In this document: piece after piece, positions 16,447-25,753 of the stretch
How the letters are laid out: every line of letters starts with the position of its first letter
How positions within the stretch are numbered: position 1 is the first letter of the stretch
DNA from: an uncultured archaeon
GTDB lineage: Archaea > Thermoplasmatota > E2 > DHVEG-1
Assembly (NCBI GenBank): GCA_902384685.1
Contig: CABMCU010000093.1
Location: forward strand, 1 to 38,202
Direction of reading: 5' to 3'
DNA length: 38,202 bases
The notes under the pieces: model-generated
The model's input: the letters and a program-made list of their open reading frames with translations, nothing else
Told to the model about the DNA's origin: nothing
Databases searched by the model: none
Position numbers and translations under genes: made by a program

Positions 16447-17805
16447 TTAGCGTTCCCAGGTTGTTCGTTTGTCAAGATACGTTGTCCAAAACAATCGTAG
16501 ATTCTCAGTAAGAAGATCATTATGATCTATAATCATAAACCCTTTGAGAATCATAAGGTCAATATGTTTTCCTAGACTGAGATGTTTTATCTGATCTTCT
16601 AAAAGATTTTGTATATTAATGTAATCTCGTTCTATTTCTACATATAATCGTTTATTTTTTTCAAATGGTTTTTTTCTTGTTCTCGGGTTATCAGACCATT
16701 TTTGTATGAATTCATCTGTATTTTTTTTTAATATAACTGGCGGTCCCGCATGCAGAATAGTTTTCGATAGAGTTATTGTCTTTGGGTGAAGAACAATATA
16801 CACATTTGTCTTCTCAACAGAAAATGTGGCATCAATAATCGTGAATTCATATTGCTCGCAGAGCTCTCGAATTGATCGTACAGCTTTTCGAATTTGCGGG
16901 TAGAGGTTTTCAGAAATAATTTCTGGTTTCTGTAGTTTTACACCGACGAAGACTTTCGTTCCAATTACTTTCTTTATTTTTTCTAGCGACCAGGGTTTGA
17001 GTTTGTTGGGAAAGAAAAATGTAAGACGCGGTTTCTTTGTATATTCCTTACATGCATTAATAAACAGCTCAAATTTATCTTTTGAAAGAGCAGAAGCGAC
17101 GTTTCTTTCAGAGTCTACTGGGTCGATGAAGGTTAACGGTGTTTCAAAAAGAGGAAACGTTCCTTTTTCAAGTGCGAGTGTTTCTCCATGGCGCCAGTAT
17201 TGTGCATTCTCAACCAGTTGTTGAAACGTTTTATATCTAATAATCATAATTTCACAGAGGTATCCGGAGAACCCTTCGATTTCTGCTTCTGCGCCGTAGC
17301 AACTAATGCCTTTTAAAAATTGTTTGAAGATTCTTACTTCTTTTTTTTGTGATTCTTTCAGATATTTATTCACATATTTTGTGTGCAATGGCGTGCGATC
17401 GACTGCCGAAAGTTTCTGCGATGCGAACTCTATTTTATAGCAAGGGACAAGTTCAGTTTTATAACTCTGAAACACACCTCGGACATATGGATGTTCAGCG
17501 AAGCATTCTTCTTGTTGTTCAAGAATTGCTCGTCCGATCGTAAGGGCTTTTTCTTGCAGTATTTCTCGCGATACTGTGGTGGGAAAGATAAGGAAAAGGT
17601 CGATATCGATCGAGGTTCGTATATAGGTATCTTTTGCGATGGAGCCAACCAGTTCAATTGTAATCGGTATCTTAGTTTTTTTTATTTCTTTGATGACTTG
17701 TTCTTTAAGTGTTTCGATGACGCGCTTTATCTGTTTTTTTTCTGTTGCAGTTGGTGTAATTTTTTTAACCACTTTGGTTTCAATCATTTCTGAACCAGGG
17801 ATCAT
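16447..17805 (-). CDS. cca: CCA-adding enzyme (archaeal class I tRNA nucleotidyltransferase)
   Basis: 452 aa, the normal archaeal size. The nucleotidyltransferase signature is VGSIAKDTYIRTSIDIDLFL (GS at 54 to 55, metal-binding D67 and D69); RTPLHTKYV and EGFSGYLCEIMIIRY are further archaeal CCA blocks. It adds or repairs the 3' CCA of tRNAs, needed here because the tRNA-Arg gene encodes no CCA. ATG 17805 directly follows the TGA of the PAP2 gene; AAAGGAG inside the PAP2 3' end is six bases upstream and fixes this start. Confidence 0.94.
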   Translation of the reverse strand: MIPGSEMIETKVVKKITPTATEKKQIKRVIETLKEQVIKEIKKTKIPITIELVGSIAKDTYIRTSIDIDLFLIFPTTVSREILQEKALTIGRAILEQQEECFAEHPYVRGVFQSYKTELVPCYKIEFASQKLSAVDRTPLHTKYVNKYLKESQKKEVRIFKQFLKGISCYGAEAEIEGFSGYLCEIMIIRYKTFQQLVENAQYWRHGETLALEKGTFPLFETPLTFIDPVDSERNVASALSKDKFELFINACKEYTKKPRLTFFFPNKLKPWSLEKIKKVIGTKVFVGVKLQKPEIISENLYPQIRKAVRSIRELCEQYEFTIIDATFSVEKTNVYIVLHPKTITLSKTILHAGPPVILKKNTDEFIQKWSDNPRTRKKPFEKNKRLYVEIERDYINIQNLLEDQIKHLSLGKHIDLMILKGFMIIDHNDLLTENLRLFWTTYLDKRTTWER

Positions 17806-18552
17806 TCATGTCTCCTTTATGAATCGTTTGATAAGGTAGAATACCGCGAATGCAAGCAGTATTCCACCGATTACATCGGTTATCCAGTGGATAGCTAAAT
17901 AGATAACCGAGCAGATCACACATATGGCGCAGAAGTAAGCAAGGTAGATGAATCTTTTGTTGTTGGTAAGAGAAACGGTTTTTGCTACGAGTAACGTCAT
18001 AGCAACGTGGAGTGAAGGAAAACAATTATTGTTCGTTGTAGTGGCATAGAAGAACTGTTCAACACCAGGGATAACTGTGTTTAGTGCTGAACCGGATCCA
18101 TAATAAATATAGACGTTTGTGATCGGAAGAAACAAATAAAAAGGTAATGCAATCGCGTAGATACTCACCAGAGAATATGCAAATGTTTTCATTGCTTTTC
18201 TCTCATCAGCAATCAGGAAATAGAGTACAGAAAACCAAAGCGTAAATGGGTATAGAACAATGTAGATGAAGACAAAAAAATACAAGAACACCGGTGTCCA
18301 ATGTTGTGAAAACCAGTAGACGACCCCGTCTTCGATTATTTGGATGTTGTGCGTGAAGTTGCGACCGATGAGATTTGTTGTGGTCTGATCGATGATATTT
18401 ATTTCGAGAAGGTGAACAGCGACAATCACAATAATAATAAAAAGATATATGTAGTGATATGAGAAGATTTGTTTGTAATTGGACCATGATGTTTTCCAGA
18501 TTTTCTTAGGAACGAGAAATAATATTCCAATAAAAAACAGGAGGAGATTCAT
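17806..18552 (-). CDS. PAP2-superfamily membrane phosphatase/phosphotransferase
   Basis: 248 aa with about six TM helices. The PAP2 active-site pieces are CFPSLHVAM (PSLH at 179 to 182) and AIHWITDVIGG (H222, D226). The first classical motif (KX6RP) is not evident, as in the inositol-phosphorylceramide-synthase-like PAP2_3 branch, so it may be a lipid phosphotransferase rather than a simple phosphatase. It lies between thpR and cca on the minus strand; its stop abuts the cca start. Confidence 0.82.
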   Translation of the reverse strand: MNLLLFFIGILFLVPKKIWKTSWSNYKQIFSYHYIYLFIIIVIVAVHLLEINIIDQTTTNLIGRNFTHNIQIIEDGVVYWFSQHWTPVFLYFFVFIYIVLYPFTLWFSVLYFLIADERKAMKTFAYSLVSIYAIALPFYLFLPITNVYIYYGSGSALNTVIPGVEQFFYATTTNNNCFPSLHVAMTLLVAKTVSLTNNKRFIYLAYFCAICVICSVIYLAIHWITDVIGGILLAFAVFYLIKRFIKET

Positions 18553-18597
18553 TACCCCTATGACAACAAACCAATAGTCTATGGTTTCACCGCCATC

Positions 18598-19152
18598 TTA
18601 TAATAGAACTTCCCTGATGGTTGTGTAGATTGGTCCTTTGGGAGTGAGCTCACTTTTTTTAAGTGTAATTAATTGTACATTTTGCGTAGTGAATTCTACT
18701 GTTTTGTAGTTTCCTATCACTTTGAGGAGTTGGTCTTTATTCCTTGCTGTTTTTACGCGGCCTACTGTTAAATGAGGAGAAAACCCTCTGTTTTCTTTTT
18801 TAAATCCGAGTGGTTCAAGTTTTTCATCAATGGCACGTACAATGGTTTCAATGTTGCCTTCATCCGTGATTCCAATCCATATTACTTTCAAATAATTTTG
18901 ATTGGGGAATACACCGGTTCCTTTGAGTACGATAGGAAATGGTTTTACCGCAAGCACCGATTCTTTTATACTCTGCTCGATGGCATCGATATGATTTTCA
19001 TCGGTGTCTCCGAGGAATTTTACCGTGATGTGGATGTTTCCTGGTTCAACAAGTTTCACATCTGCACCTGTTTTTGTTATCTCTTTTTCAAACGTTATTA
19101 TTTGTGGAGTAGCTTTAATATCGATTGCAATGAACCCTCGAAAGGTTGACAT
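18598..19152 (-). CDS. thpR: RNA 2',3'-cyclic phosphodiesterase (2'-5' RNA ligase family)
   Basis: 184 aa, full length. Two HxTx motifs define the 2H phosphoesterase fold: HITVKFLG (41 to 44) and HLTVGRV (127 to 130). MSTFRGFIAID is the characteristic start. The family opens 2',3'-cyclic phosphate RNA ends to 2'-phosphate and shows 2'-5' ligase activity in vitro. It is in the minus-strand group with cca, a common archaeal tRNA-processing neighbourhood, here with a PAP2 gene inserted between them. Confidence 0.93.
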   Translation of the reverse strand: MSTFRGFIAIDIKATPQIITFEKEITKTGADVKLVEPGNIHITVKFLGDTDENHIDAIEQSIKESVLAVKPFPIVLKGTGVFPNQNYLKVIWIGITDEGNIETIVRAIDEKLEPLGFKKENRGFSPHLTVGRVKTARNKDQLLKVIGNYKTVEFTTQNVQLITLKKSELTPKGPIYTTIREVLL

Positions 19153-19238
19153 ACTATCCTCCGGTTGTTATCAACAAATCATTTACCTCTTTAAAACAGT
19201 ATTTCACCTTGAAAAGTGTGAAGCCGATGTTCTTTTTT

Positions 19239-20072
19239 TTATTGTTCCAGTTCAATAGCATATGTGTTCTGTGGATTTTCTATATGGATCATATGAGCTT
19301 GATGTTCTGACATGATGTTCTCTGCAAGTAGGTTTTTTGTAAGCTTAGGGACTGTTTTTGGCCCTAGCACCGCTCCAGGCCGTCGGAGGTCATCGATATA
19401 ATCCGTTTCCATTAAAAATCGTACACCTTTATGTAAAGCTTCAACAATATTCTTTTTACTTGCAAGAACAGATGGCATCAGACCAAAATTTTCATCATGT
19501 GTAATAAATGGAGGTGAAAAATGTTTCACTATTTTTTCTGGATTTAAACCAACTTTTTTACCAATATCAACAAGTTCTTTGCATTGAATAGGTGTCGTAC
19601 TTTCTGTGTGCAAGACAACGGGTACCCCAACATCTTTTGCTTTCTGCATACCATAAAAAAGAATATTATTTGAATCCTGAAAAATTTGTTGATCGACAGG
19701 AAAATGCGGCCGGCCAATTTCACCGATAGCGATACATTTTCGCTCTTCGCATAAAGCTGCAGCTTCTTCTATACCTTTTCTCATAATAGTGATTGCTGTC
19801 TCTCTTCCGAATTTTTCTTGTAAAGGGAGAATATCAACAGGATATGGACCGACAACAGTAAACACACCGATTCCTACAACATCACGTATTTCCTCTGCCA
19901 TTTGCAGCGTTTCTTGATAACAAGCTTTATAACTTTTCTCTTTCATCACAAGAACTGGCATTGGATATTGACAGAGAATAAAATGGGTTCCACCAGCATT
20001 TTGAAACTCTCGTACCGCATCAAGAAACCTCCCGTCTCTCCGAAGATGCAGATGATTATCAAACAAGATCAC
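19239..20072 (-). CDS. TatD-related TIM-barrel metal-dependent hydrolase
   Basis: 277 aa. Metal-binding motif DNHLHLR (H7, H9), IAIGEIGRPH (Glu ligand), VPVVLHTES (His), IVKHFSPP (His) and FLMETDYIDD (Asp) in amidohydrolase order. It resembles the archaeal predicted metal-dependent hydrolases related to TatD rather than bacterial TatD DNase itself, so nuclease activity is not assured. It is 86 bases upstream of thpR on the same strand and may be co-transcribed with thpR, the PAP2 gene and cca. Confidence 0.85.
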   Translation of the reverse strand: MILFDNHLHLRRDGRFLDAVREFQNAGGTHFILCQYPMPVLVMKEKSYKACYQETLQMAEEIRDVVGIGVFTVVGPYPVDILPLQEKFGRETAITIMRKGIEEAAALCEERKCIAIGEIGRPHFPVDQQIFQDSNNILFYGMQKAKDVGVPVVLHTESTTPIQCKELVDIGKKVGLNPEKIVKHFSPPFITHDENFGLMPSVLASKKNIVEALHKGVRFLMETDYIDDLRRPGAVLGPKTVPKLTKNLLAENIMSEHQAHMIHIENPQNTYAIELEQ

Positions 20073-20135
20073 GTATCATACCTCAAAAAGATAATAAAAA
20101 AGAATGATATAAAAAGATAGAGTATGAAGCCTGAT

Positions 20136-20645
20136 CTATACTTCTGTTTCAGCTTCATTTTGAACGTTTTTCTTACCCGAGACTATCTCAAGAACATCGC
20201 GTGCGAGAACCCAGCCAATATATCCCATGAAGAATGTGAAGAAGCCTATAATGCTGTAAATGACGATATTTTTTAATAACTCTGTTCCTTCTTGAATCAT
20301 TACAATGACCATACCAGCAATAAGATAGATAAAGATCAATAACAAGATCCAGTGTAATGCATTCATGGTAAAATGAAGTTTCTTAAAAGGTCGTATCTTA
20401 ATTGGCCCCTTTCTCCCGGATTTTTTTCCACTTGTTCCTGTGGTTCGAGTTACTTCTTCGACTCGGCATTGAATTGTTGGTGAATGGAGAGGTTTAAGTT
20501 TGTTTTCTATCGTCTTTTGTTTTTTAATGTTCTGTTTTACTCGGCGTCTTATATGAAACGTTGTCATGGGAAGCACCCGTAATGGTGCTTTTCTTGTTTT
20601 GAGATTCCGAGAAAGTCTTTTGTTGCTTATTTTTCTTATTGACAC
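20136..20645 (-). CDS. Hypothetical two-TM protein with a basic N-terminal domain
   Basis: 169 aa; family not recognised. Residues 1 to about 92 are strongly basic and probably disordered (RKISNKRLSRNLKTRKAPLR; TSGKKSGRKGPIKIRPFKK); two TM helices follow at about 96 to 118 (LHWILLLIFIYLIAGMVIVM) and 124 to 148 (NIVIYSIIGFFTFFMGYIGW), then a short acidic tail. The basic segment could contact nucleic acid, ribosome or lipid head groups; this is a guess from charge. RBS-like AGGAGG sits upstream of the start. Confidence 0.7.
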   Translation of the reverse strand: MSIRKISNKRLSRNLKTRKAPLRVLPMTTFHIRRRVKQNIKKQKTIENKLKPLHSPTIQCRVEEVTRTTGTSGKKSGRKGPIKIRPFKKLHFTMNALHWILLLIFIYLIAGMVIVMIQEGTELLKNIVIYSIIGFFTFFMGYIGWVLARDVLEIVSGKKNVQNEAETEV

Positions 20646-20812
20646 CTTTTTTCCTCCTAATGAAGTTTTTTATTGAGTGATCCCAAAAAAAGCAACTGCT
20701 GAGGACTATAAAAGCCTGTTTTGCAGCTACCTATGCAATTTACAGGGCAACTCATTATCCCTTCGCTATGCAGCTCTTTATGCAGCTACATGCTTAACAA
20801 AGTATCCCATCA
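20646..20812. repeat. Intergenic region with GCAGCT short repeats
   Basis: The core GCAGCT occurs three times in 75 bases, twice as TATGCAGCT (20767-20775, 20779-20787) and once as TTGCAGCTAC (20721-20730). On the minus strand GGCTTTTATAGTCC (about 20702-20715) is a TATA-like element that could drive the two-TM gene at 20645. Nature of the repeats unknown. Confidence 0.4.
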
Positions 20813-22006
20813 TTAAATATCTGCGATGATGCTGATGATATCTCCGTCTTTTAGCGGGTGGTCTGCACCGATGACACGATGTGCACGTGCATCGATTCCC
20901 CTGATAAAATGGTCCCCCAGATCAGTATGAACTTTATAGGCGAGATCTTTTGCAGTTGATCCTCGTGGTATTAAATGTGCATCAGGTAGCACCCGTCCTT
21001 CTTTGTCGGTGAGATGATGTTCGTCTTCAACTGGGTACACGACGATGAGGTCGAGCATTCGTACTGCTTCGTCTATACATCGCTGTACACCAGTTGAACC
21101 ATACTTTGCGAGCACATGTGTTCTGATATATTCCAATGCTCTGAGTTGTTTTTCGGTGATTTCTTCTTTTTTTAGGAGCGTAAAATCGTTGCTACCTGGT
21201 GTATAAGCAATTATTCCTTTTTCTACCGCGTTACTGAGTGCAAGTTCACTTTCTGCGCTGGTCGGAATAACTATGTATTTTGTCAGTTCGTTTCTTTTTG
21301 CCATGAGGTTCTCTGGTGCTTTGTCGCATTTGTTAAATGCAATAATGATCGGTTTGCTAATCGTGCGTACAATGTCTGTGAGTTTGAAAATCTCCTCGTC
21401 TCTCCAATGAGCTGGTTTGACTGACTCAAGATTGATTTTCCGTATAGCTCCTGTGATATGTTCTTCCTTTATTCCTAGTCCTGTGAGCTGTTCTGCAAGC
21501 ATTTTTTCTATTTTTTTTCCCTCTAATTCACATTTTCGTGCAATAATCTCCCAGCTTTTTTTGATAATGCCGAAGAGCCAATAGTTGATTTCTTTTTCTA
21601 GGAAGACAACGTCCGAGAGGGGGTCATGAGTACCTATATCACAGGGATTTCCTTCAGCGTCGGTACTTCCAGATGCATCTACGATATGGATAAGTGCGTG
21701 TGCTTGCCGTAAATCATCAAGGAACTTGTTTCCTAAGCCTTTTCCTTTATGGGCATCAGGGACTAGTCCTGCAACATCGATTGCTTCGATTGGTACGAAT
21801 CGTATCCCGTTGAGACATCGCGAGTTATGAGGCGTACATGTTACATTAGTGTCTCGACAAGGGCATGGTTTGCGGATGTACATGACCCCACGATTTGCTT
21901 CGATCGTGGTGAAAGGGTAATCAGCAACCTCCGCATGGGCTTTGGTTGCAGCGTTGAAAAAGGTAGATTTTCCGACATTTGGTTTTCCAACAATACCGAG
22001 TTGCAT
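20813..22006 (-). CDS. Archaeal YchF/OLA1-type translation-associated GTPase
   Basis: 397 aa, normal for the archaeal family. G1 is GKPNVGKST (7 to 15), switch region ADYPFTTIEANRG, G3 IDVAGLVPDAHKGKGLGNKF, G4 AFNKCD, and a C-terminal TGS domain (HLIPRGSTAKDLAYKVHTDL ... HPLKDGDIISIIAD). The Cys-rich insertion PCPCRDTNVTCTPHNSRCLNG after G2 is typical of the archaeal branch. The family binds ribosomes and hydrolyses nucleotides; its exact role is unsettled. Its start is five bases after the bactofilin-like stop, so it is second in that operon. Confidence 0.94.
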   Translation of the reverse strand: MQLGIVGKPNVGKSTFFNAATKAHAEVADYPFTTIEANRGVMYIRKPCPCRDTNVTCTPHNSRCLNGIRFVPIEAIDVAGLVPDAHKGKGLGNKFLDDLRQAHALIHIVDASGSTDAEGNPCDIGTHDPLSDVVFLEKEINYWLFGIIKKSWEIIARKCELEGKKIEKMLAEQLTGLGIKEEHITGAIRKINLESVKPAHWRDEEIFKLTDIVRTISKPIIIAFNKCDKAPENLMAKRNELTKYIVIPTSAESELALSNAVEKGIIAYTPGSNDFTLLKKEEITEKQLRALEYIRTHVLAKYGSTGVQRCIDEAVRMLDLIVVYPVEDEHHLTDKEGRVLPDAHLIPRGSTAKDLAYKVHTDLGDHFIRGIDARAHRVIGADHPLKDGDIISIIADI

Positions 22007-22011
22007 TTCTT

Positions 22012-22935
22012 CTACTCCAACATTTCTTTAACTTCATCCACAACATCGACATCGTTTTCAAAGCGTTTAACCTTTTCAGTGGCTTGTTCCTTTAAAACAT
22101 CTTGAAATGAGATCCCTTTCCTACCGAGAAGGGTTCCCTGTACTGATGCTGTTTTTGAAAGAAAAATCTCTTCCCCGCTAACGTCTCCGAAAATCTCAAC
22201 TAGTTCAGTGATATTGACGATGCCTATAGAAGTAATGTTTCCATGAATTTTTACATTTTTTCCAATATAAACGTTTCCAGTCGCCTTCAATGTGCCAAAG
22301 ATTTCTGATTTCTCATCAACAGAGATATTTCCTTTAATATCATAGTTACCAAGTAGTTTGCATTCTTTGCCGATTTGAAGACTTCCTTCTATTTTTGAAC
22401 TTGATACGCTGATAATAGAATTATTGGGTAGAAATAGAAATGATTCCGAAATAGGTATTGTTCCTCCATCGTTTTGTTCAAGTTCTTCGAGTATGCGTTC
22501 GATTTCTTCACTTTGCCCCATTTTCAACAACTGCATGAGATATACAAAAATATATATAACAACTGGGATAGGATTCCGTATATTAATCCACCCTTTCGCT
22601 TCAAACCCTTTCTCAATTTCGACACTATCACCTACATCCAAGTCTCCTTTGAGTGATAAAGTCCCTTTAATTTTTGTTTTTTCACCTAAATAAACATTTC
22701 CTTCACTCTGAATATCTCCACCAATTGTTGAAAAAATATCGACACGCACATCGGTTGATGACTTAAGATTTCCATCAATAATTGCATGTTCCCCAACAAA
22801 GATGCGGCCATCGGTATTCACTCCAAATCGAAGGAGTGATCGGTCGCCAATTACTACATCTCCTTTAGTTGTAATTACCTGTTCTTCAAAATTGGTTTTA
22901 TCTGGAATAACTAATGTTTTTCTATCAAAAGTCAT
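22012..22935 (-). CDS. Bactofilin-like polymer-forming protein (beta-helix)
   Basis: 307 aa. Two blocks of short six- to seven-residue repeats rich in G-(D/N/E) turns, e.g. TKGDVVIGDRSLLRFG, SEGNVYLGEKTKIKGTLSLK and ATGNVYIGKNVKIHGNITSI, typical of the bactofilin (DUF583) right-handed beta-helix that polymerises without nucleotide. The blocks flank a central non-repeat segment (about 125 to 165) with a hydrophobic stretch (VVIYIFVYLMQLL) and an acidic helix (EEIERILEELEQND). Archaeal versions are poorly studied; scaffold or surface-associated roles are possible. Leads an operon with the YchF GTPase, divergent from lonB. Confidence 0.82.
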   Translation of the reverse strand: MTFDRKTLVIPDKTNFEEQVITTKGDVVIGDRSLLRFGVNTDGRIFVGEHAIIDGNLKSSTDVRVDIFSTIGGDIQSEGNVYLGEKTKIKGTLSLKGDLDVGDSVEIEKGFEAKGWINIRNPIPVVIYIFVYLMQLLKMGQSEEIERILEELEQNDGGTIPISESFLFLPNNSIISVSSSKIEGSLQIGKECKLLGNYDIKGNISVDEKSEIFGTLKATGNVYIGKNVKIHGNITSIGIVNITELVEIFGDVSGEEIFLSKTASVQGTLLGRKGISFQDVLKEQATEKVKRFENDVDVVDEVKEMLE

Positions 22936-23083
22936 TATTAAAGCGGTATTAACTGACAGATTATAAAGTCAACGGCGTTTCATTTATCCGGGAAGAAAAA
23001 AATTGATATATGTAATGTGTATATGTCGATGAAACTGCAACGAGTTTGATTCATTATCACTACGTAAGTAGGGAGTTTTCAAC

Positions 23084-25111
23084 ATGACCAAAAAACAGGC
23101 AGATGAGCAACTAGAAGAAAATAAACAAGGTAAAGAAGAATTACCTCCTATTGATAAATGGATCCAGGATATTAATTTCAAAACAACTGAGGAAATCAAA
23201 GTCCCTGAAAGCCTATTGGATCAGGTTATCGGACAAGATCAGTCCGTTGCTATTGTCAAGAAAGCTGCTGAACAGAAACGGCATGTGATGTTAATCGGTG
23301 ACCCTGGAACGGGGAAGTCTATGGTTGCTCGTGCCATGACTGAATTTTTACCAAAAGGAGAACTTGAAGATATTATCGTCTATCCAAATAACGAGGATAC
23401 TAATACTCCAACAATCCGTGTGGTTCCTGCAGGAAAGGCAAAGGAAATTATAAAGATGCAGAGAGAGGAAGCGAAACGAAAAGTGGAACAACAAAACAGT
23501 ATGATTCTTGGTATTGTTTTATTAGTTGTGACGTTATCTCTAATCGGGGCGATGGTCACAGGTCATTTTGAATACGCGATTTTTGGTGTGATCGCAGCAG
23601 TTATGATATATTTAATTGTCGCAAGAGGAGGTTTTTCTCAGAGACGGGAATTGAATATGATTCCAAAGCTCCTTGTATCTCATGAAAAAGGTGATGTCCC
23701 TCCGTTTATTGATGCCACTGCTGCACATTCTGGTGCGTTACTTGGTGATGTACGTCATGACCCCTTTCAATCTGCTGGATTGGACACCCCGCCGCATCAA
23801 CTCGTAGAAGCTGGTGCGATTCATCGGGCACATAAAGGAGTGTTATATATTGATGAGATTAACACATTAAGTTTACCCTCACAACAGCATTTATTAACCG
23901 CAATTCAAGAGAAAAAATTTCAGATTACAGGACAATCTGAACGGAGTTTTGGTGCAATGGTCAAAACAGAACCAGCGCCATGTGATTTTGTTCTGGTTTC
24001 TGCAGGGAATCTTGATGCGTTAAATGGAATGCATCCTGCGTTACGATCTCGTATTCGAGGATATGGATATGAATGCTACCTCAATAGCGTGATGGATGAT
24101 ACTAATGAGAATCGGGAGAAACTGATCCGGTTTGTTGCTCAAGAAGTAAAGAAAGATGGGAAGATTTGTCATTTCGATAAGGCAGCGGTCGCTGAAGTTA
24201 TTCATGAGGCACAGCGACGAGCAGGGCGGAAAGGGAAACTGTCATTACGATTACGAGAACTTGGTGGTTTAATTCGTGTCGCTGGAGATATTGCATACGA
24301 GCGAGGAGATAAAATTATCACGCAGAACCATGTAATTGAAGCAAAACGTATCGCTCGATCGTTAGAACAACAAGTAGCAGATCGGGCATTGGAATCACAG
24401 AAGAGCTATCGTTCCTTTAGAACTTTAGGTGAAGAAGTCGGTGTCGTGAATGGTCTTGCTGTACATTCTGCTGATCCTTCAATGAGTGAATTTTCTGGCT
24501 TGGTCTTACCGATTGTCGCGGAGGTAACCCCTGCAGGATCACAATCAGAGGGTAAAGTGATTGCAACCGGAAGACTTGGAGAAATCGCGAAAGAAGCAGT
24601 ACAAAATATCTCTGCGATTATAAAAAAATATATGGGGAGAGATATTTCCAAACATGACATACATATTCAGTTTATCGGTACATATGAAGGTGTTGAGGGA
24701 GACTCTGCGAGTATTTCTCTGATTACAGCAGTAATATCCGCAATGGAGAATGTTCCAGTGCGACAGGATGTTGCGATGACTGGTTCAATTAGCATCCGTG
24801 GTACAGTGCTTCCGATTGGTGGTGTAACCGCAAAAATTGAGGCAGCTGCTGAAGCGGGAATAAAGACAGTACTAATTCCCAAAGCAAATCTGAATGATGT
24901 GCTCATTGAGGATAAATATAAAACATTAATTGAAATCATTCCGGTAGAGACATTAACCGATGTCCTAAAAACAGCATTAGTTGGTGAAGGAAAAGAGGAG
25001 TTATTGCGGAAATTAAAGGAGATGCGGCCTCCGAAAATCATTGGTAAAGTGGAGCTGGAATCAGAACGGAAGATACAAACCCCACTTAAATCTGAAGAAG
25101 GAAAAAATTAA
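23084..25111 (+). CDS. lonB: Archaeal membrane-anchored Lon protease (LonB)
   Basis: 675 aa, standard LonB size. AAA+ domain with Walker A GDPGTGKS (72 to 79) and Walker [11 protein letters not shown]; two TM helices inserted between them ([39 protein letters not shown]), the LonB hallmark that anchors the protease on the cytoplasmic face. Protease domain with catalytic S541 in [11 protein letters not shown] and K584 in [14 protein letters not shown]. No N-terminal substrate domain, as expected. GGGAG upstream of the ATG is a suitable RBS. Quality-control protease for membrane and cytosolic proteins. Confidence 0.96.
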   Translation: MTKKQADEQLEENKQGKEELPPIDKWIQDINFKTTEEIKVPESLLDQVIGQDQSVAIVKKAAEQKRHVMLIGDPGTGKSMVARAMTEFLPKGELEDIIVYPNNEDTNTPTIRVVPAGKAKEIIKMQREEAKRKVEQQNSMILGIVLLVVTLSLIGAMVTGHFEYAIFGVIAAVMIYLIVARGGFSQRRELNMIPKLLVSHEKGDVPPFIDATAAHSGALLGDVRHDPFQSAGLDTPPHQLVEAGAIHRAHKGVLYIDEINTLSLPSQQHLLTAIQEKKFQITGQSERSFGAMVKTEPAPCDFVLVSAGNLDALNGMHPALRSRIRGYGYECYLNSVMDDTNENREKLIRFVAQEVKKDGKICHFDKAAVAEVIHEAQRRAGRKGKLSLRLRELGGLIRVAGDIAYERGDKIITQNHVIEAKRIARSLEQQVADRALESQKSYRSFRTLGEEVGVVNGLAVHSADPSMSEFSGLVLPIVAEVTPAGSQSEGKVIATGRLGEIAKEAVQNISAIIKKYMGRDISKHDIHIQFIGTYEGVEGDSASISLITAVISAMENVPVRQDVAMTGSISIRGTVLPIGGVTAKIEAAAEAGIKTVLIPKANLNDVLIEDKYKTLIEIIPVETLTDVLKTALVGEGKEELLRKLKEMRPPKIIGKVELESERKIQTPLKSEEGKN

Positions 25112-25179
25112 AAAAAGCAAATTATTTATTAAAGCAAAAGAAAAAGTAAAAATCTTCCTTCACGGTTCGTTGATTTGAT

Positions 25180-25680
25180 ATGAAAGCTTTATTTATCGGG
25201 CGTTTTCAACCTTTCCATCTGGGGCATTTATTGTTATTACAACGACTAAGTAAACAATATGATGAGATCATCATCGGTATCGGTTCTTCGCAATACCAAA
25301 ATACCTATGATAATCCGTTTTCTGAAGTGGAACGAAAACAGATGATCACGCAATCATTAGATGCTGTCGGAATTCATCAATATCGAATTGTTACAATTCC
25401 TGATATTCATGATCCACCTCGATGGGTTGATCACGTCTGTTCCCTTGTCTCAGATTTTGATGTTATCATTACGAATAATCCATTTACCAGGAAATTGTTT
25501 TCCGAAAAAGGGTATGTGGCGAAGAGAACAGCATTTTTTGATCGGAAGCGATACTCTGGAAAGGAGATACGCAGACGAATAATTCACGATGAACCATGGG
25601 GCGAATTAGTTCCCGAAGTCGTTTTTAAAATTATCACCAATATCGATGGCGTTAAGCGAGTAAAAAATATGCCGCATTAA
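25180..25680 (+). CDS. nadM: Nicotinamide-nucleotide adenylyltransferase (archaeal NadM type)
   Basis: 166 aa, typical of archaeal NMN adenylyltransferase. It opens MKALFIGRFQPFHLGHLLLL with the GRFQPFH.GH nucleotidyltransferase motif (7 to 16), then IIIGIGSSQYQNTYDNPFSEVER and, near the C-terminus, YSGKEIRRRI, the archaeal equivalent of ISSTxxR. It forms NAD from NMN and ATP. Located 68 bases after lonB on the same strand. Confidence 0.94.
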   Translation: MKALFIGRFQPFHLGHLLLLQRLSKQYDEIIIGIGSSQYQNTYDNPFSEVERKQMITQSLDAVGIHQYRIVTIPDIHDPPRWVDHVCSLVSDFDVIITNNPFTRKLFSEKGYVAKRTAFFDRKRYSGKEIRRRIIHDEPWGELVPEVVFKIITNIDGVKRVKNMPH

Positions 25681-25721
25681 TTTTATTTGAAATAATTTTT
25701 TTGATAACAACTGTAAAGATA

Positions 25722-25733
25722 TATTTATATAAA
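25722..25733 (+). promoter_or_regulatory. TATA box for UbiA copy 1
   Basis: TATTTATATAAA centred about 27 bases before the ATG at 25754, with AAAG upstream as a possible BRE and no Shine-Dalgarno; this geometry predicts a leaderless mRNA. Confidence 0.5.
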
Positions 25734-25753
25734 AAAAGAAACACCGTATCTTT

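Noticed and set aside
17780-18025. 81-aa minus ORF with a good Shine-Dalgarno nearby
   Set aside because: Out of frame within the PAP2 and cca genes; the Shine-Dalgarno serves cca.
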